64,000 nt of DNA from Mucilaginibacter inviolabilis (GCF_011089895.1 NZ_JAANAT010000001.1:992001-1056000); one strand, 5' to 3'; positions 43,206 through 52,314 are shown, numbered from the stretch's first letter. Notes: a model not told the origin generated them from the sequence alone. Translations and numbers: made by a program.

Positions 43206-44183
43206 ATGAAACATATATCGATACTGGTTCCTAAGCGAGCCATACTCGGAAGCTTGGAAGGTTCGCGTCAGCTGCTTACTCAGGTGAACCAGTTTTTTAT
43301 GGCCGCTGGGAAAGATCCCATCTTTAAGGTTGAACTGGTTGGCCTTACCATGGAAACTCCTGTTAGCGGAGGCTTATTTACCGTTAATGCCAATAAGGTT
43401 ATCGGGGAAGTGCAAAAGACCGACTTAATCATTATACCAGCTATTGATGGCAATATTGGTGAAGAAGTTGAGAATAATAAAGAATTTTTACCTTGGCTAA
43501 CCCAGCAATATAATAATGGCGCAGAGATTGCCAGCTTGTGCATGGGAGCTTTTTTGTTGGCTTCAACCGGCTTATTAGCCGGCAAAAAATGTGCAACGCA
43601 CTGGATGTTTGCTAACGAGTTCAGGAAGATGTTTCCGGATGTTAACCTGGTAACCGAAAAAATCATTACCGATGAGCAGGGTATTTACTCCAGCGGTGGT
43701 GCTTTCTCCTATTTGAACCTAATCTTATATCTTATTGAAAAATACGCTGGTCGCGATATCGCTATTTTAAGCGCCAAAGTGTTTGCCATTGAAATGGAGC
43801 GGAATAGCCAATCCTCATTCATTATATTCCAGGGACAAAAAGATCATGCTGACGATCCGATCAAAAAAGCTCAGGAGTTTATTGAAAATAACTATCAGGA
43901 AAAGATCACGGTAGAGCAACTGGCCTCTATGTTTGCCCTGGGCCGCAGAAATCTGGAACGCCGGTTTAAGAAAGCGACAGCCAACACGGTAGCCGAATAT
44001 ATACAGCGTGTAAAGATAGAGGCGGCCAAAGTAAGCCTGGAAACTTCGCGCGAAAATGTGAACGAAGTCATGTATAACGTCGGTTACACCGATACCAAGG
44101 CTTTCCGCACCACATTTAAGCGTATTACAGGTCTCTCGCCTATCGATTATCGCAATAAATACCAACGGGAATACGCTACCTGA
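43206..44183 (+). CDS. GlxA-type AraC-family regulator with DJ-1/PfpI domain
   Basis: A regulator of about 325 residues. The ATG at 43206 is chosen over a TTG at 43134, because KHISILVPKRAILGSLEGSRQ is the first strand of the DJ-1/PfpI domain. That domain (about residues 1-190) has the nucleophile-elbow-like stretch GAEIASLCMGAFLLASTGLLAGKKCATHW, with a Cys and nearby His. The C-terminal ~100 residues contain two helix-turn-helix motifs (ITVEQLASMFALGRRNLERRFKKATANT and NEVMYNVGYTDTKAFRTTFKRITGLSPIDYR). The ligand is unknown. It is convergent with the small lipoprotein gene that follows. Confidence 0.9.
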   Translation: MKHISILVPKRAILGSLEGSRQLLTQVNQFFMAAGKDPIFKVELVGLTMETPVSGGLFTVNANKVIGEVQKTDLIIIPAIDGNIGEEVENNKEFLPWLTQQYNNGAEIASLCMGAFLLASTGLLAGKKCATHWMFANEFRKMFPDVNLVTEKIITDEQGIYSSGGAFSYLNLILYLIEKYAGRDIAILSAKVFAIEMERNSQSSFIIFQGQKDHADDPIKKAQEFIENNYQEKITVEQLASMFALGRRNLERRFKKATANTVAEYIQRVKIEAAKVSLETSRENVNEVMYNVGYTDTKAFRTTFKRITGLSPIDYRNKYQREYAT

Positions 44184-44196
44184 TACTCAAATAGTG

Positions 44197-44679
44197 TCAG
44201 GGCATTACGGAAGGTTTCTGAGAACAGATATAAGTAATACGTTCCTGTTGGTGCGTTGTGTCTTTATCAGCTGTTAATTCTTTTCCTGTAAATTGCTGAT
44301 AATTAACAGATACGTCTCCGTTATTTGAACTAACTGTTTTAATTACTTCAACAGATAGCAGATCACCCGGAATCTTAGCGCCAAACCAACGGTCATCATC
44401 CTGTTGTTTCCAGGTAACCAGTGTGAGGTTTTCCCCCGCAGGATGGTTTGTTGATCCTGAAATTGCAGTTTTTAAAGCCAGGTCATTACCATAAAGGGTT
44501 GACATGGTTTGTGCTTTTTTGTTGATGGACGAGGTGATCACTTTTAAACCGGCTTTACTAAAATTAAACGAAGCGGGTATAGCGGCTTTTTTATTCAAAA
44601 GCTCTTCGGCGGGTTTGCGGTTATTACAGGCTGATACTATCAAAACAATGGCCGCAAATAATATATGGATAATTTTCAT
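44197..44679 (-). CDS. Small lipoprotein, probable partner of the P460-type cytochrome
   Basis: A 160-residue protein with a lipoprotein signal (MKIIHILFAAIVLIVSAC, lipobox Cys at residue 18). The mature part is a small mixed alpha/beta domain: GLKVITSSINKKAQTMSTLYGNDLALKTA, then LTLVTWKQQDDDRWFGAKIPG. No catalytic motif was recognised. It starts 17 bases after the stop of the haem-binding cytochrome gene, so the two are very likely co-transcribed and may form a periplasmic pair. The segment LVTWKQQDDDRWFGA resembles small proteins found next to cytochrome P460 domains; this is a weak impression. Confidence 0.7.
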   Translation of the reverse strand: MKIIHILFAAIVLIVSACNNRKPAEELLNKKAAIPASFNFSKAGLKVITSSINKKAQTMSTLYGNDLALKTAISGSTNHPAGENLTLVTWKQQDDDRWFGAKIPGDLLSVEVIKTVSSNNGDVSVNYQQFTGKELTADKDTTHQQERITYICSQKPSVMP

Positions 44680-44696
44680 GACGGATTCCTGATTTA

Positions 44697-45659
44697 TTAA
44701 TGTTGAATTGGTGAGGTAAAAACAAAGTCGCTATTACTTAATGGCTTATGGCAGCTAACGCACTCATTGGTAAACATGGCCGTTTTACCATAAGGCACCA
44801 GCTTATCGGTTTTAAACCGGGCCCAGCCCCAGCCAGCCGTAGCCGCGTACTTTTTATCATCCTTGATCATATATTCAACCTGTTTAAAGGCGCCGGTATG
44901 TACATTGCCATCTTTATCGGTCACTTGATCCCAGGCAACTTTGGCAAATGTTGTTCCATTGGGCCATGGATTAATATGATGCTCACGAATGGCTTTAATA
45001 GCCGTCGGATTTCCAAATATCACCCGCATGGTGCCATTATCAAAGCGCTCGGTACTGCTGATAGTTTCCCAGTTTTTATAATCAGGGATATAGGTAATTC
45101 CGTTTAGTGCGGTGGGCAATTTAACTGAAGCTGTTGTTGCTTTTTGCCAGTGATTATACTGTTTATCAGCTGCGTTTATTTTGGCGGTATCGCCCGGAAT
45201 TTGCTTAGGCGACAAGGATGAAACGTATTTTTTTAATACTTCCAGATCATTTTTAGAAACAGCAGAAGAAGGGTGAACCAGTTCATAGTCCTTGATAGGC
45301 ATAGCACCGGCAGCTATCTGATTTACGGCTTCCCAAAGCATGGCTTTTTGATCGGCTGGTGCTAAGTTTTGCCAGTTAGAAAAATTTAAGTGCTTACGGC
45401 CCGTATTCACGTGGCTGGCTACTTTCCAGTAAACTGGCGACACCTGGTCATACCAGCGCAGGTTAGTTTGGTTCGAGTGGCAATCATAGCAAGCCCGTAC
45501 CAGTATACTTTTTACCTCTGCAGGAGCTTCTATCTCAGCTTTTACCGGTGGATTTGTAATTTGTGGGCGGATGAATTGAACAGATAAAAAGCCTATCAGT
45601 AAAATGGCTGTGATGATGACAGGCTTTCTTCTGAATAAATTGGGCGACTGGATATTCAT
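44697..45659 (-). CDS. Haem-binding domain / cytochrome P460-like dihaem protein
   Basis: A 320-residue membrane-anchored periplasmic protein. One N-terminal helix (VIITAILLIGFLSVQFI) anchors it. The haem-binding domain (about residues 38-150) has VRACYDCHSNQTNLRWYDQVSPVYWKVASHVNTGRKHLNFS, a CxxCH c-type haem site. The C-terminal half resembles cytochrome P460 (YKNWETISSTERFDNGTMRVIFGNPTAIKAI) and ends with a second CxxCH, MFTNECVSCHKPLSNSDFVFT. P460 proteins oxidise or reduce small nitrogen or oxygen species, but the true reaction here is unknown. Confidence 0.85.
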   Translation of the reverse strand: MNIQSPNLFRRKPVIITAILLIGFLSVQFIRPQITNPPVKAEIEAPAEVKSILVRACYDCHSNQTNLRWYDQVSPVYWKVASHVNTGRKHLNFSNWQNLAPADQKAMLWEAVNQIAAGAMPIKDYELVHPSSAVSKNDLEVLKKYVSSLSPKQIPGDTAKINAADKQYNHWQKATTASVKLPTALNGITYIPDYKNWETISSTERFDNGTMRVIFGNPTAIKAIREHHINPWPNGTTFAKVAWDQVTDKDGNVHTGAFKQVEYMIKDDKKYAATAGWGWARFKTDKLVPYGKTAMFTNECVSCHKPLSNSDFVFTSPIQH

Positions 45660-45810
45660 AGTTTGATGATTATATCGTAAAGTTGCTTAATAATAAGCAT
45701 TTATAACGCATAATCAACCGTGAAGTAGACAATCGTACGGATGAACCAGACATTTTAATAGTTGAATTAGCCAATGCTCCTATCCGATTAAAAAATACGG
45801 ATAGTTATTT

Positions 45811-46968
45811 TTAACCGGCCTCTACAGCTTTATCTAAATCCAATTGAAAGGCTTTATCTGCATCACTTATTTTAATATCCTTATCGGCTTCCAGGTTAAT
45901 GATGGTGTCATTATTTTTGAAAGCCATGGTTGCATGCAAGGTATATTTACCCAAAGGCACCTGCGTCGCTGTAAATTCTGAACTTTGATCGTCGACAGGT
46001 TTTTTCAGGGTAATAATATCGCCTGTTGAGGGTTTTAGTGTAACAATTGCCGTATTAAAGCCTCCGTCAATAATATCGGCGGCTTCCGGTGTTGATAACA
46101 TAGCCTGGGCTAATTGCAGGCTTATGGTTATATCTGCAGTTTTATCAATGTCATTGGCTGTAGAGGCGTTATTGTTAATTGTGGTACTGTCGGTTGAGCT
46201 TAAGGGTAATATCAGATCTTTTAGCCGGTCAATAAATTTCATAACCCGACCTGAAAAGAAACCGGAAATAAAAGAAAATAGTAACAATCCTTTACCTACG
46301 CTTATATCTGTCATTTTGGTGTTGCTGCCGGCCAGTAAGTTGTATCCGAGTACTAAAACAAGGGCACATACAGGGGCATAAAACATTTTTGATACCTGTC
46401 CAGATATTTCAGCAGGGTCAAATGGCCCTGTATCAGCGTCACCAGCCACTTTTAACGACTGGCCGTTAGCAATACTCACATAATAAATTAAACTCACTAA
46501 AACGCCTATAAGTGCCCAAAACAGCACTTCCGCATAAGTGCCTGTTCCAACAAACCAGAAAAAATCATTTACAATGATCTCCGTATCCGTAAGATATGTT
46601 TTGGTGTCTTTATTATTCAGGTTGATCAATAAACCATCCATGCGTTTTAGTCGGTATTCATCTATACGGCCGTCGTATTCATTTCTTAAAAAATTAAACA
46701 GCGCATGATCACGTTCTTCGCGTTTCGCTAATACCGCTTTTTTAACCGCGGGATCTTTTGAAGCGGATTGTGCCGAATCAGGATCTGGATATACAGCTAG
46801 CACGTTATCAATATTTAAGAGCTGCATATTATTAAGTTTTTTATGATCTGTACCTTTATAGCAAAGATGAAGTGCTGTATAAATCATTGCTATAAAAACA
46901 AGTAATACGCAAAGGGTCAGTAACCAGCCGGCACCGCTCCAGGTTTTTGCTTTAAAAAGTGATAACAT
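45811..46968 (-). CDS. Multi-pass membrane protein at the end of the eCIS operon
   Basis: A protein of about 385 residues. I start it at the ATG at 46968 (MLSLFKAKTWSGAGW), 29 bases after the amidase stop; a GTG at 47025 would overlap the amidase by 28 bases. There are four likely membrane helices: about residues 13-35, a pair near 140-175 (FFWFVGTGTYAEVLFWALIGVLVSLIYYV), one near 200 (FYAPVCALVLVLGYNLLAG) and one near 230 (GLLLFSFISGFFSG). The last ~110 residues form a soluble beta-rich domain. I recognise no family. Its position after an amidase suggests a role in membrane permeabilisation or envelope attachment, as an inference only. Confidence 0.75.
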   Translation of the reverse strand: MLSLFKAKTWSGAGWLLTLCVLLVFIAMIYTALHLCYKGTDHKKLNNMQLLNIDNVLAVYPDPDSAQSASKDPAVKKAVLAKREERDHALFNFLRNEYDGRIDEYRLKRMDGLLINLNNKDTKTYLTDTEIIVNDFFWFVGTGTYAEVLFWALIGVLVSLIYYVSIANGQSLKVAGDADTGPFDPAEISGQVSKMFYAPVCALVLVLGYNLLAGSNTKMTDISVGKGLLLFSFISGFFSGRVMKFIDRLKDLILPLSSTDSTTINNNASTANDIDKTADITISLQLAQAMLSTPEAADIIDGGFNTAIVTLKPSTGDIITLKKPVDDQSSEFTATQVPLGKYTLHATMAFKNNDTIINLEADKDIKISDADKAFQLDLDKAVEAG

Positions 46969-46997
46969 GATCTTTTTATGTTTTTGGTTAAAAATGT

Positions 46998-47810
46998 TTA
47001 GGATAAGTAGCTGCTGAACACCCACTCATCTGCCGTGTTACTTATTTTACTCCATTGATTGGTTGTGGTATAAATAGATACTTCTGTGCCTTGTGTAATA
47101 GTTCGCAGAACCGGGAATGATGTGCCTGGCCCCGAACGTACGTTCAATAAGTTCACATTTACAGTGCGGGATGTGATTGGAGGTACAGGGGCTCCATCGA
47201 GCTGCTTTATTTTGTTATCGATCAGGGGGAAGAAATTTGCTTCGGCCGATGTAATGGTATTGGTGCCAAAAAAAGCAGTGCCCGGACAGGTTTTCTGTTG
47301 GTTGCCCACTTGGTTATTGTTAACTACGCTTTCCGGAAATCTTTTACCTGTGCGATCAAACCAATGGTGGTAAACCACTTGTTCTTTCACTGGTTTCAGA
47401 TTAAACTTCATACAAAGCACAGCATTTAAAAATACAATGGTATCCTTATGGGGTAATGTCATCTGATCATGCCCTGCATCAAAGTTACCTAAGTTTTCAA
47501 TACAAATAGCACCAGAGTTTGCTCCAAAAATGCCGGCCGGGGTAATATTTATAGGGCGGCATAAGCCAATATTCCCGGAAGGAAAAGTGGTTAAATTTTG
47601 GGCAATATCGCTCCATCCATTATTGTGGATATGGTAATCCCTCATCGACTCGAGCCAATACATTTCTCCCTGATTAGCACTTAATGAGCTATAATTGGGT
47701 TCCCAGGTATGGTGGTTCTGTATCACCTTAATGCTTCTTGAAAAAACGGTATTTACCAGATATTGCTGAAACTCCTGCGGTGTGTAAATATGAAATTGTG
47801 CTAAAGCCAT
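46998..47810 (-). CDS. N-acetylmuramoyl-L-alanine amidase (Amidase_2 type) with SH3 domain
   Basis: A 270-residue peptidoglycan hydrolase. The amidase domain (about residues 20-190) shows zinc ligands in VIQNHHTWEPNY (His33/34), VYHHWFDRTGK (His148/149) and KTCPGTAFFG (Cys175). The recognition block MRDYHIHNNGWSDIAQNL is typical of the family. A bacterial SH3 domain follows (about residues 213-270: VNLLNVRSGPGTSFPVLRTITQGTEVSIY). There is no signal peptide, so it accumulates in the cytoplasm unless released. It lies between the AAA+ ATPase and a membrane protein in the eCIS operon. A role in particle release or wall penetration is plausible. Confidence 0.88.
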   Translation of the reverse strand: MALAQFHIYTPQEFQQYLVNTVFSRSIKVIQNHHTWEPNYSSLSANQGEMYWLESMRDYHIHNNGWSDIAQNLTTFPSGNIGLCRPINITPAGIFGANSGAICIENLGNFDAGHDQMTLPHKDTIVFLNAVLCMKFNLKPVKEQVVYHHWFDRTGKRFPESVVNNNQVGNQQKTCPGTAFFGTNTITSAEANFFPLIDNKIKQLDGAPVPPITSRTVNVNLLNVRSGPGTSFPVLRTITQGTEVSIYTTTNQWSKISNTADEWVFSSYLS

Positions 47811-47837
47811 GTTTTTTTCCTCCGGTTATTTATTTTA

Positions 47838-49154
47838 TTAACTCATGGTACGTTCTTCTTTACGGTATTCCTTTCTGATTGCCTCTATCAAATCGGTATT
47901 ACGAATATATTGATCATCTCTGGAAATAGATTGTAGCGCCGCGTAATGTATAATATTGAGTATCGCTGCCCCGGTTAGCTCATATTTATCGGCAAGATTC
48001 TGTAATTGAATAGTTGGTTCTGGTTTACATGAGGCGGGGAATGCTTTTTCCCATAGTTTTAATCGTTCATGGGCATTTGGCGCCGAAAAATGTATGATGG
48101 TATGGAAACGTCTTAAAAAGGCATCGTCCATATTGCTTTTTAAGTTGGATGCCAATATAAGCAAGCCCGGAAAGTCTTCTATGCGTTGTAGTAAGTAGCT
48201 TACTTCCTGGTTAGCATATCGGTCATGCGAGTTTTGTACATTGGTACGTTTACCAAATAAGGCGTCAGCTTCGTCAAAAAATAGTATCCAGTTTTTATTT
48301 TCGGCTTTTTGAAATACTTTTTCCAGATTTTTTTCTGTTTCGCCTATATATTTACTCACCACCTGCGACAGGTCGATACGATATACATCTTTGCTAAAGT
48401 GTTTACCCAATAAGGATGCTGTTAATGTTTTACCTGTTCCGGAAGGGCCGTGGAACAGGGCCCGGTAGCCTGGTTTTATTTTTCGTTTCAGTACTTCATC
48501 CTGCATCAGGGTTTCATTATGTTTTACCCATGTCATGATCTCATTAAGCTGATTTTGGGTATAATTATTCAATACCAGATCATCCCATGTCATTGCTGTA
48601 CTAATATTCTTTGCCGGAAAATCGGGACTAAACTTAGGTACAGTTTCGGCACCGGTGAGGAAACGACTTATCCATTCCGGATCAAGTATTACCCGGCCGC
48701 TCATCAATGGTTCACCTTCTTTAACGGTTTCTAAAGATAGTACGCTTTGTTTAACCAGTATGCCATGAGTAAGTAAATACTGAACTGCAAGCCGTTTGTC
48801 AATATCATTACTGCCTAATATAAATTGAACGGTTTCGCCTGTTGGCAATAATCCGCGATGGTTACTGCCTTTTATTCCGCCAAATTCCGGAAAATCGCCG
48901 CCATTAGGTAAAAATTCTTGTATGATGTTTTCAAAGAAGGAAGTTTGCAAATGCGGAGCCAATGCTGTTAATAAAATAATATATTCCTCAATCGGAAGCT
49001 TATTTTCGATGATAAACCTGTTCAGAGAACTGCCATCGTCTATGATGGTAACCGCCGGAAAAGGGGTTTCCGCGTTATTAAAATGTGATTGCAGGCGATT
49101 ATGTATCACCTGGTACAGCATTTCCAAAGAGTTTGTTATTGATTGAGCCTGCAT
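47838..49154 (-). CDS. AAA+ ATPase of the contractile injection system (Afp15-like)
   Basis: A 438-residue ATPase. The N-terminal ~190 residues are an eCIS-type domain (LLTALAPHLQTSFFENIIQEFL, FLPNGGDFPEFGGIKGSNHRGLLPTGETVQFIL). The AAA+ core has Walker A GPSGTGKT at 236-243 and Walker B ILFFDEAD at 290-297. It continues with a DRYANQEVSYLLQRIEDFPG stretch, a sensor Asn in LILASNLKSN, and paired arginines FLRRF near 348-349. Every antifeeding-prophage-type eCIS has such an ATPase, thought to help assembly. It starts four bases after the 316-residue unknown gene. Family assignment is firm; its exact job is not settled for any eCIS. Confidence 0.93.
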   Translation of the reverse strand: MQAQSITNSLEMLYQVIHNRLQSHFNNAETPFPAVTIIDDGSSLNRFIIENKLPIEEYIILLTALAPHLQTSFFENIIQEFLPNGGDFPEFGGIKGSNHRGLLPTGETVQFILGSNDIDKRLAVQYLLTHGILVKQSVLSLETVKEGEPLMSGRVILDPEWISRFLTGAETVPKFSPDFPAKNISTAMTWDDLVLNNYTQNQLNEIMTWVKHNETLMQDEVLKRKIKPGYRALFHGPSGTGKTLTASLLGKHFSKDVYRIDLSQVVSKYIGETEKNLEKVFQKAENKNWILFFDEADALFGKRTNVQNSHDRYANQEVSYLLQRIEDFPGLLILASNLKSNMDDAFLRRFHTIIHFSAPNAHERLKLWEKAFPASCKPEPTIQLQNLADKYELTGAAILNIIHYAALQSISRDDQYIRNTDLIEAIRKEYRKEERTMS

Positions 49155-49158
49155 TTTT

Positions 49159-50109
49159 TTATTTTTTATCCGGTGCTTTTATATCGCAATCTTTTATGAT
49201 ATCCGCAGAGGGGTGTTGGCCTATATCCGGTAAATTACCGGCGCTCAAAACGGTTATTGCCTTCTGACAATGTTCATCTACCCTTGTTCGTAAGGATTTG
49301 GGGTAGTGCCATTTCTGGGTATCTCTGACTCTGGTTTTTGAGGCTAAGCACCAGAAATAATTATTCCACTGATCTGGGTGTACTCCTGTTTGTTTTTCCA
49401 GATAGGTATTGGCTTGTGATTGGGATGAAAACTTTTTTCCAGCGGCGCTATTCACAGCCTCCCTAAATTTGGCTAAACTAAGGTTGAATGCAAGGGTAAG
49501 ATCGCTGCAATGTTCCTGTTCCCCCTCTTTGATCTTATCCGAACCACTCTGGGTTATCTGCCAATGTTTATCGTAAGTGCCTTTAGGGCAAAAATGATTT
49601 TCCTCACCGCTGCCGCCATCCTGTATAATAACACTTCCTTTATCTTTAAATGTTTGTGGCAATAAGTAAAAAGAACTAACCGGCATACCGGCAGTTGTTT
49701 TTTGTAGTTCACCGTTTTTTAAAATAACTTCCGGGAATGTAACATCGTCCCTATTCAGTGTTGTTTTTCCAAATGAATCATCGGTGTTACCGGCTTGTTT
49801 TAGGAACTGATCAATAGTGACACCCTGCGGATCACAACTGGGGCCGGTGCTTGCTTTAATCTCCATAGGCTTAACCTCATCTTTATTTCCACCCTCCTGT
49901 TGAGCAACACTATCTTTAGGTGATATTTCGGGATTAGCAACCGGCGCATTTTTCGTTTCTACTGGACTAACAAAGGCGTTTATCTGCTTCTCTGTACCAT
50001 CATCAGACCCATTGCTTCGCTGTATCCCAAAGAAAGAAGCACTGCGTGAAGTTGTTCTTTGGGTTTGCTCTTCACCCGGTAAATTCAAATATCTTTTTCT
50101 TTCAAACAT
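49159..50109 (-). CDS. Unknown eCIS-linked protein, candidate cargo or accessory factor
   Basis: A protein of about 316 residues starting at the ATG at 50109 (MFERKRYLNLPGEE); the frame opens at a TTG at 50139. The first ~130 residues are polar and low-complexity, with SASFFGIQR recalling the FF...QR words in the neighbouring cargo leaders. The C-terminal ~180 residues look folded (TIDQFLKQAGN, EVILKNGELQKTTAGMPVSSFYLLPQTFKDKG, EGEQEHCSDLTLAFNLSLAKFREAVN) with conserved-looking Cys/His and Trp residues. There is no DUF4157 domain and no signal peptide. I do not recognise a family. It lies between the cargo genes and the ATPase gene and could be cargo, an adaptor or an immunity protein. Confidence 0.72.
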   Translation of the reverse strand: MFERKRYLNLPGEEQTQRTTSRSASFFGIQRSNGSDDGTEKQINAFVSPVETKNAPVANPEISPKDSVAQQEGGNKDEVKPMEIKASTGPSCDPQGVTIDQFLKQAGNTDDSFGKTTLNRDDVTFPEVILKNGELQKTTAGMPVSSFYLLPQTFKDKGSVIIQDGGSGEENHFCPKGTYDKHWQITQSGSDKIKEGEQEHCSDLTLAFNLSLAKFREAVNSAAGKKFSSQSQANTYLEKQTGVHPDQWNNYFWCLASKTRVRDTQKWHYPKSLRTRVDEHCQKAITVLSAGNLPDIGQHPSADIIKDCDIKAPDKK

Positions 50110-50160
50110 GGTAGCTTTTGTTAAAGGTTTGATTATCAATTAATGCAAATTGTGATTTTA

Positions 50161-52284
50161 TCAAGGCGAGGTTTTATTTGTACCGGTAACAACTACCTCA
50201 ACAGGTGGTAAGTCTGACAAGCTTGCAAAATCTGTCTTCGCCTTTTGTGCTGCTGCATTTAATTCAGGTGTAACCGGCGCCTCGGCAAGATGTATATGCA
50301 CAATTACTTTATCTGGCGTACCTGTGCGCTCTACCCGTCTGTATGTATCCGGTGCTATGGGATTTGGATCACGCGCAGCAGCGTTGCCAGTTGGATTATG
50401 CAAGGCATCAAAAATGGCATTGAGTTTATTTGTTACTGCATTACCTACATTTTGCGTAGTCGCTTTATCGGCAGATAACACAGTATGCAAACTGGTCCAT
50501 GTACCACCTTCAACTGATGTTTCCTGAACTGTAATCGGTTTGTTCTTATATTTTGATGGAATATTAGTAGTTGTTTCTTTTCCACCTTCATACCAGTCAA
50601 ATGCTTTAAATTTAGGAGGAAGCTGTTTTGCGGCTGGTGCATAATCTTTAATTACACCGGCCTCTGCCAATTCGCCAACGCTGGATGCATATGGCGCTTT
50701 GATATTAGCAGGCATAGCTTCTTTTAATTCCTTTTCAGCATTTTTCTGCAGTTCCGACTTTGCTGCACCGGGCGCCTCTTTTTCTGCAATATCGGTAGCT
50801 AATTTACTCTCGGCAGATTTTGCCAATGCCGATTTTAAGCCCGATGCCATTTTTGCACCTACAGGTAATAAAATAACGTATTCAAAACCATCGGGTAGCG
50901 GTGGTCCGGCCATAAAAGCTGTAGCCGCCTTAAAAAGGTTATCCTGGGTATCAACATCAAGAGCATTTATGGCAGCTATTAACCTAGGGGCCACAGAGGC
51001 CCGAATATTTTGGGGTTTTATAATGTGCTGAGTGGTGTCTTCATAAAATTTATCAGCTGGTCTGGTATCAATTGATGTATACTTGCCATCGCCTTTTTGT
51101 GTGGATGAAGGGAGCTGAAGATCACCTGATTTTTCAAGTTCATCCAATTTCTTTTTGAGTGAATCGCTTATCACTAATGGTTGATTATTACGGTCAATTT
51201 GATTTATAGGGATAGCTACTTCGTTTCCATCCTCATATATGAGGTGCACTTCCCGTCTGAAAACGTCATATGAAGCGCTTTTAAAGTTATCAATATAGGC
51301 CAGGTCTGATTTTACTTCATTATAATCAGCGTTAACGGGTATCGCATTTTTTAGTGATGATAATTGGCCTGAAACTACACTTAGCGGCACTCTTTTTTTA
51401 AATCCCAGATTATTAAAATCTACCGATGGTATCTCTACTTCAAACATCATTCCTCCGAAAAGCTTACTGTTATCAGGCTTGAATATATTCCATGTTCTTA
51501 GCGCGTCGGGGCCATAAACCCGTTCGGCCTGATAGTTTCCTGTGATCAGATCTTTACTGATGCTTCGCACAAAACCATCATATTCTCTGCCTCCAATGGT
51601 TGTTAGGCGGGCATGAAGAGATTTACTATCCAACACCATGGAGGCAATCGTATCTTCAGTATATCCTTCCATAACATCCAGAGGATCTTTAAGATCTCTT
51701 TGTATACTTGCTGTTTGCAAAGCTCCGCCCTGCTGTATCACATGGGTGAGTTCATGAGCCATCAGTCTTTTTCCACTATCACTATCAGGCGAATATTGCC
51801 CGCTATTAAAAACAATATTATTACCTGTTGTATAAGCGAGGGCATTAATGGATTGTGCCGATTTTGCGGCTACAGAGTCGGTATGGATGTGCACATTTGA
51901 AAAATCATGTCCGAAGCGCGGTTCAAAAAACTGGCGGCTACTATCAGATAATGATTGCCCCGATGATCCTAATGACGCAACATAGCTATCCAGATCATGG
52001 CTGCCTTCAGTTTTGGCAGCAGAACTTTCTTTACGGTGAAGTTTTTCTTCCTCTTCGCAATGCTGGCATTTGCGTTGGACGTTTGCCTGAGCCGGTTTAA
52101 AAAAAGCATGATCATTTATAATAGGATCAGGCATTCGCGTAACCCGTTCGGCCGTGTCATCTGCCTCGTGCTCATAAACATCATTGGGTTGATTTATGGT
52201 AAGTTTGGGTTGAAAAAACACATGTCTGTCACCCTGACCTGCTTTGTCAGTTGACGCTTGACTATTATTGTTCTTAAATACCAT
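50161..52284 (-). CDS. DUF4157-domain protein with unrecognised C-terminus (eCIS cargo candidate 3)
   Basis: A 707-residue protein. The leader (about residues 20-90) has FFQPKLTINQPNDVYEHEADDTAERV, then FFKPAQANVQRKCQHCEEEE, shared with the two upstream paralogues. The DUF4157 domain covers about residues 110-186 and ends in LMAHELTHVIQQ. Residues about 200-470 form a long soluble region, and 470-560 are Ala/Lys-rich helices. The last ~150 residues end in VIVHIHLAEAPVTPELNAAAQKAKTDFAS. I recognise no enzyme motif in this tail, so a new toxin domain is possible. There is no signal peptide, as expected for cargo packed inside the cell. Confidence 0.82.
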   Translation of the reverse strand: MVFKNNNSQASTDKAGQGDRHVFFQPKLTINQPNDVYEHEADDTAERVTRMPDPIINDHAFFKPAQANVQRKCQHCEEEEKLHRKESSAAKTEGSHDLDSYVASLGSSGQSLSDSSRQFFEPRFGHDFSNVHIHTDSVAAKSAQSINALAYTTGNNIVFNSGQYSPDSDSGKRLMAHELTHVIQQGGALQTASIQRDLKDPLDVMEGYTEDTIASMVLDSKSLHARLTTIGGREYDGFVRSISKDLITGNYQAERVYGPDALRTWNIFKPDNSKLFGGMMFEVEIPSVDFNNLGFKKRVPLSVVSGQLSSLKNAIPVNADYNEVKSDLAYIDNFKSASYDVFRREVHLIYEDGNEVAIPINQIDRNNQPLVISDSLKKKLDELEKSGDLQLPSSTQKGDGKYTSIDTRPADKFYEDTTQHIIKPQNIRASVAPRLIAAINALDVDTQDNLFKAATAFMAGPPLPDGFEYVILLPVGAKMASGLKSALAKSAESKLATDIAEKEAPGAAKSELQKNAEKELKEAMPANIKAPYASSVGELAEAGVIKDYAPAAKQLPPKFKAFDWYEGGKETTTNIPSKYKNKPITVQETSVEGGTWTSLHTVLSADKATTQNVGNAVTNKLNAIFDALHNPTGNAAARDPNPIAPDTYRRVERTGTPDKVIVHIHLAEAPVTPELNAAAQKAKTDFASLSDLPPVEVVVTGTNKTSP

Positions 52285-52314
52285 GTACGTAAAGTTTATT
52301 AACCTGATCTTTAT

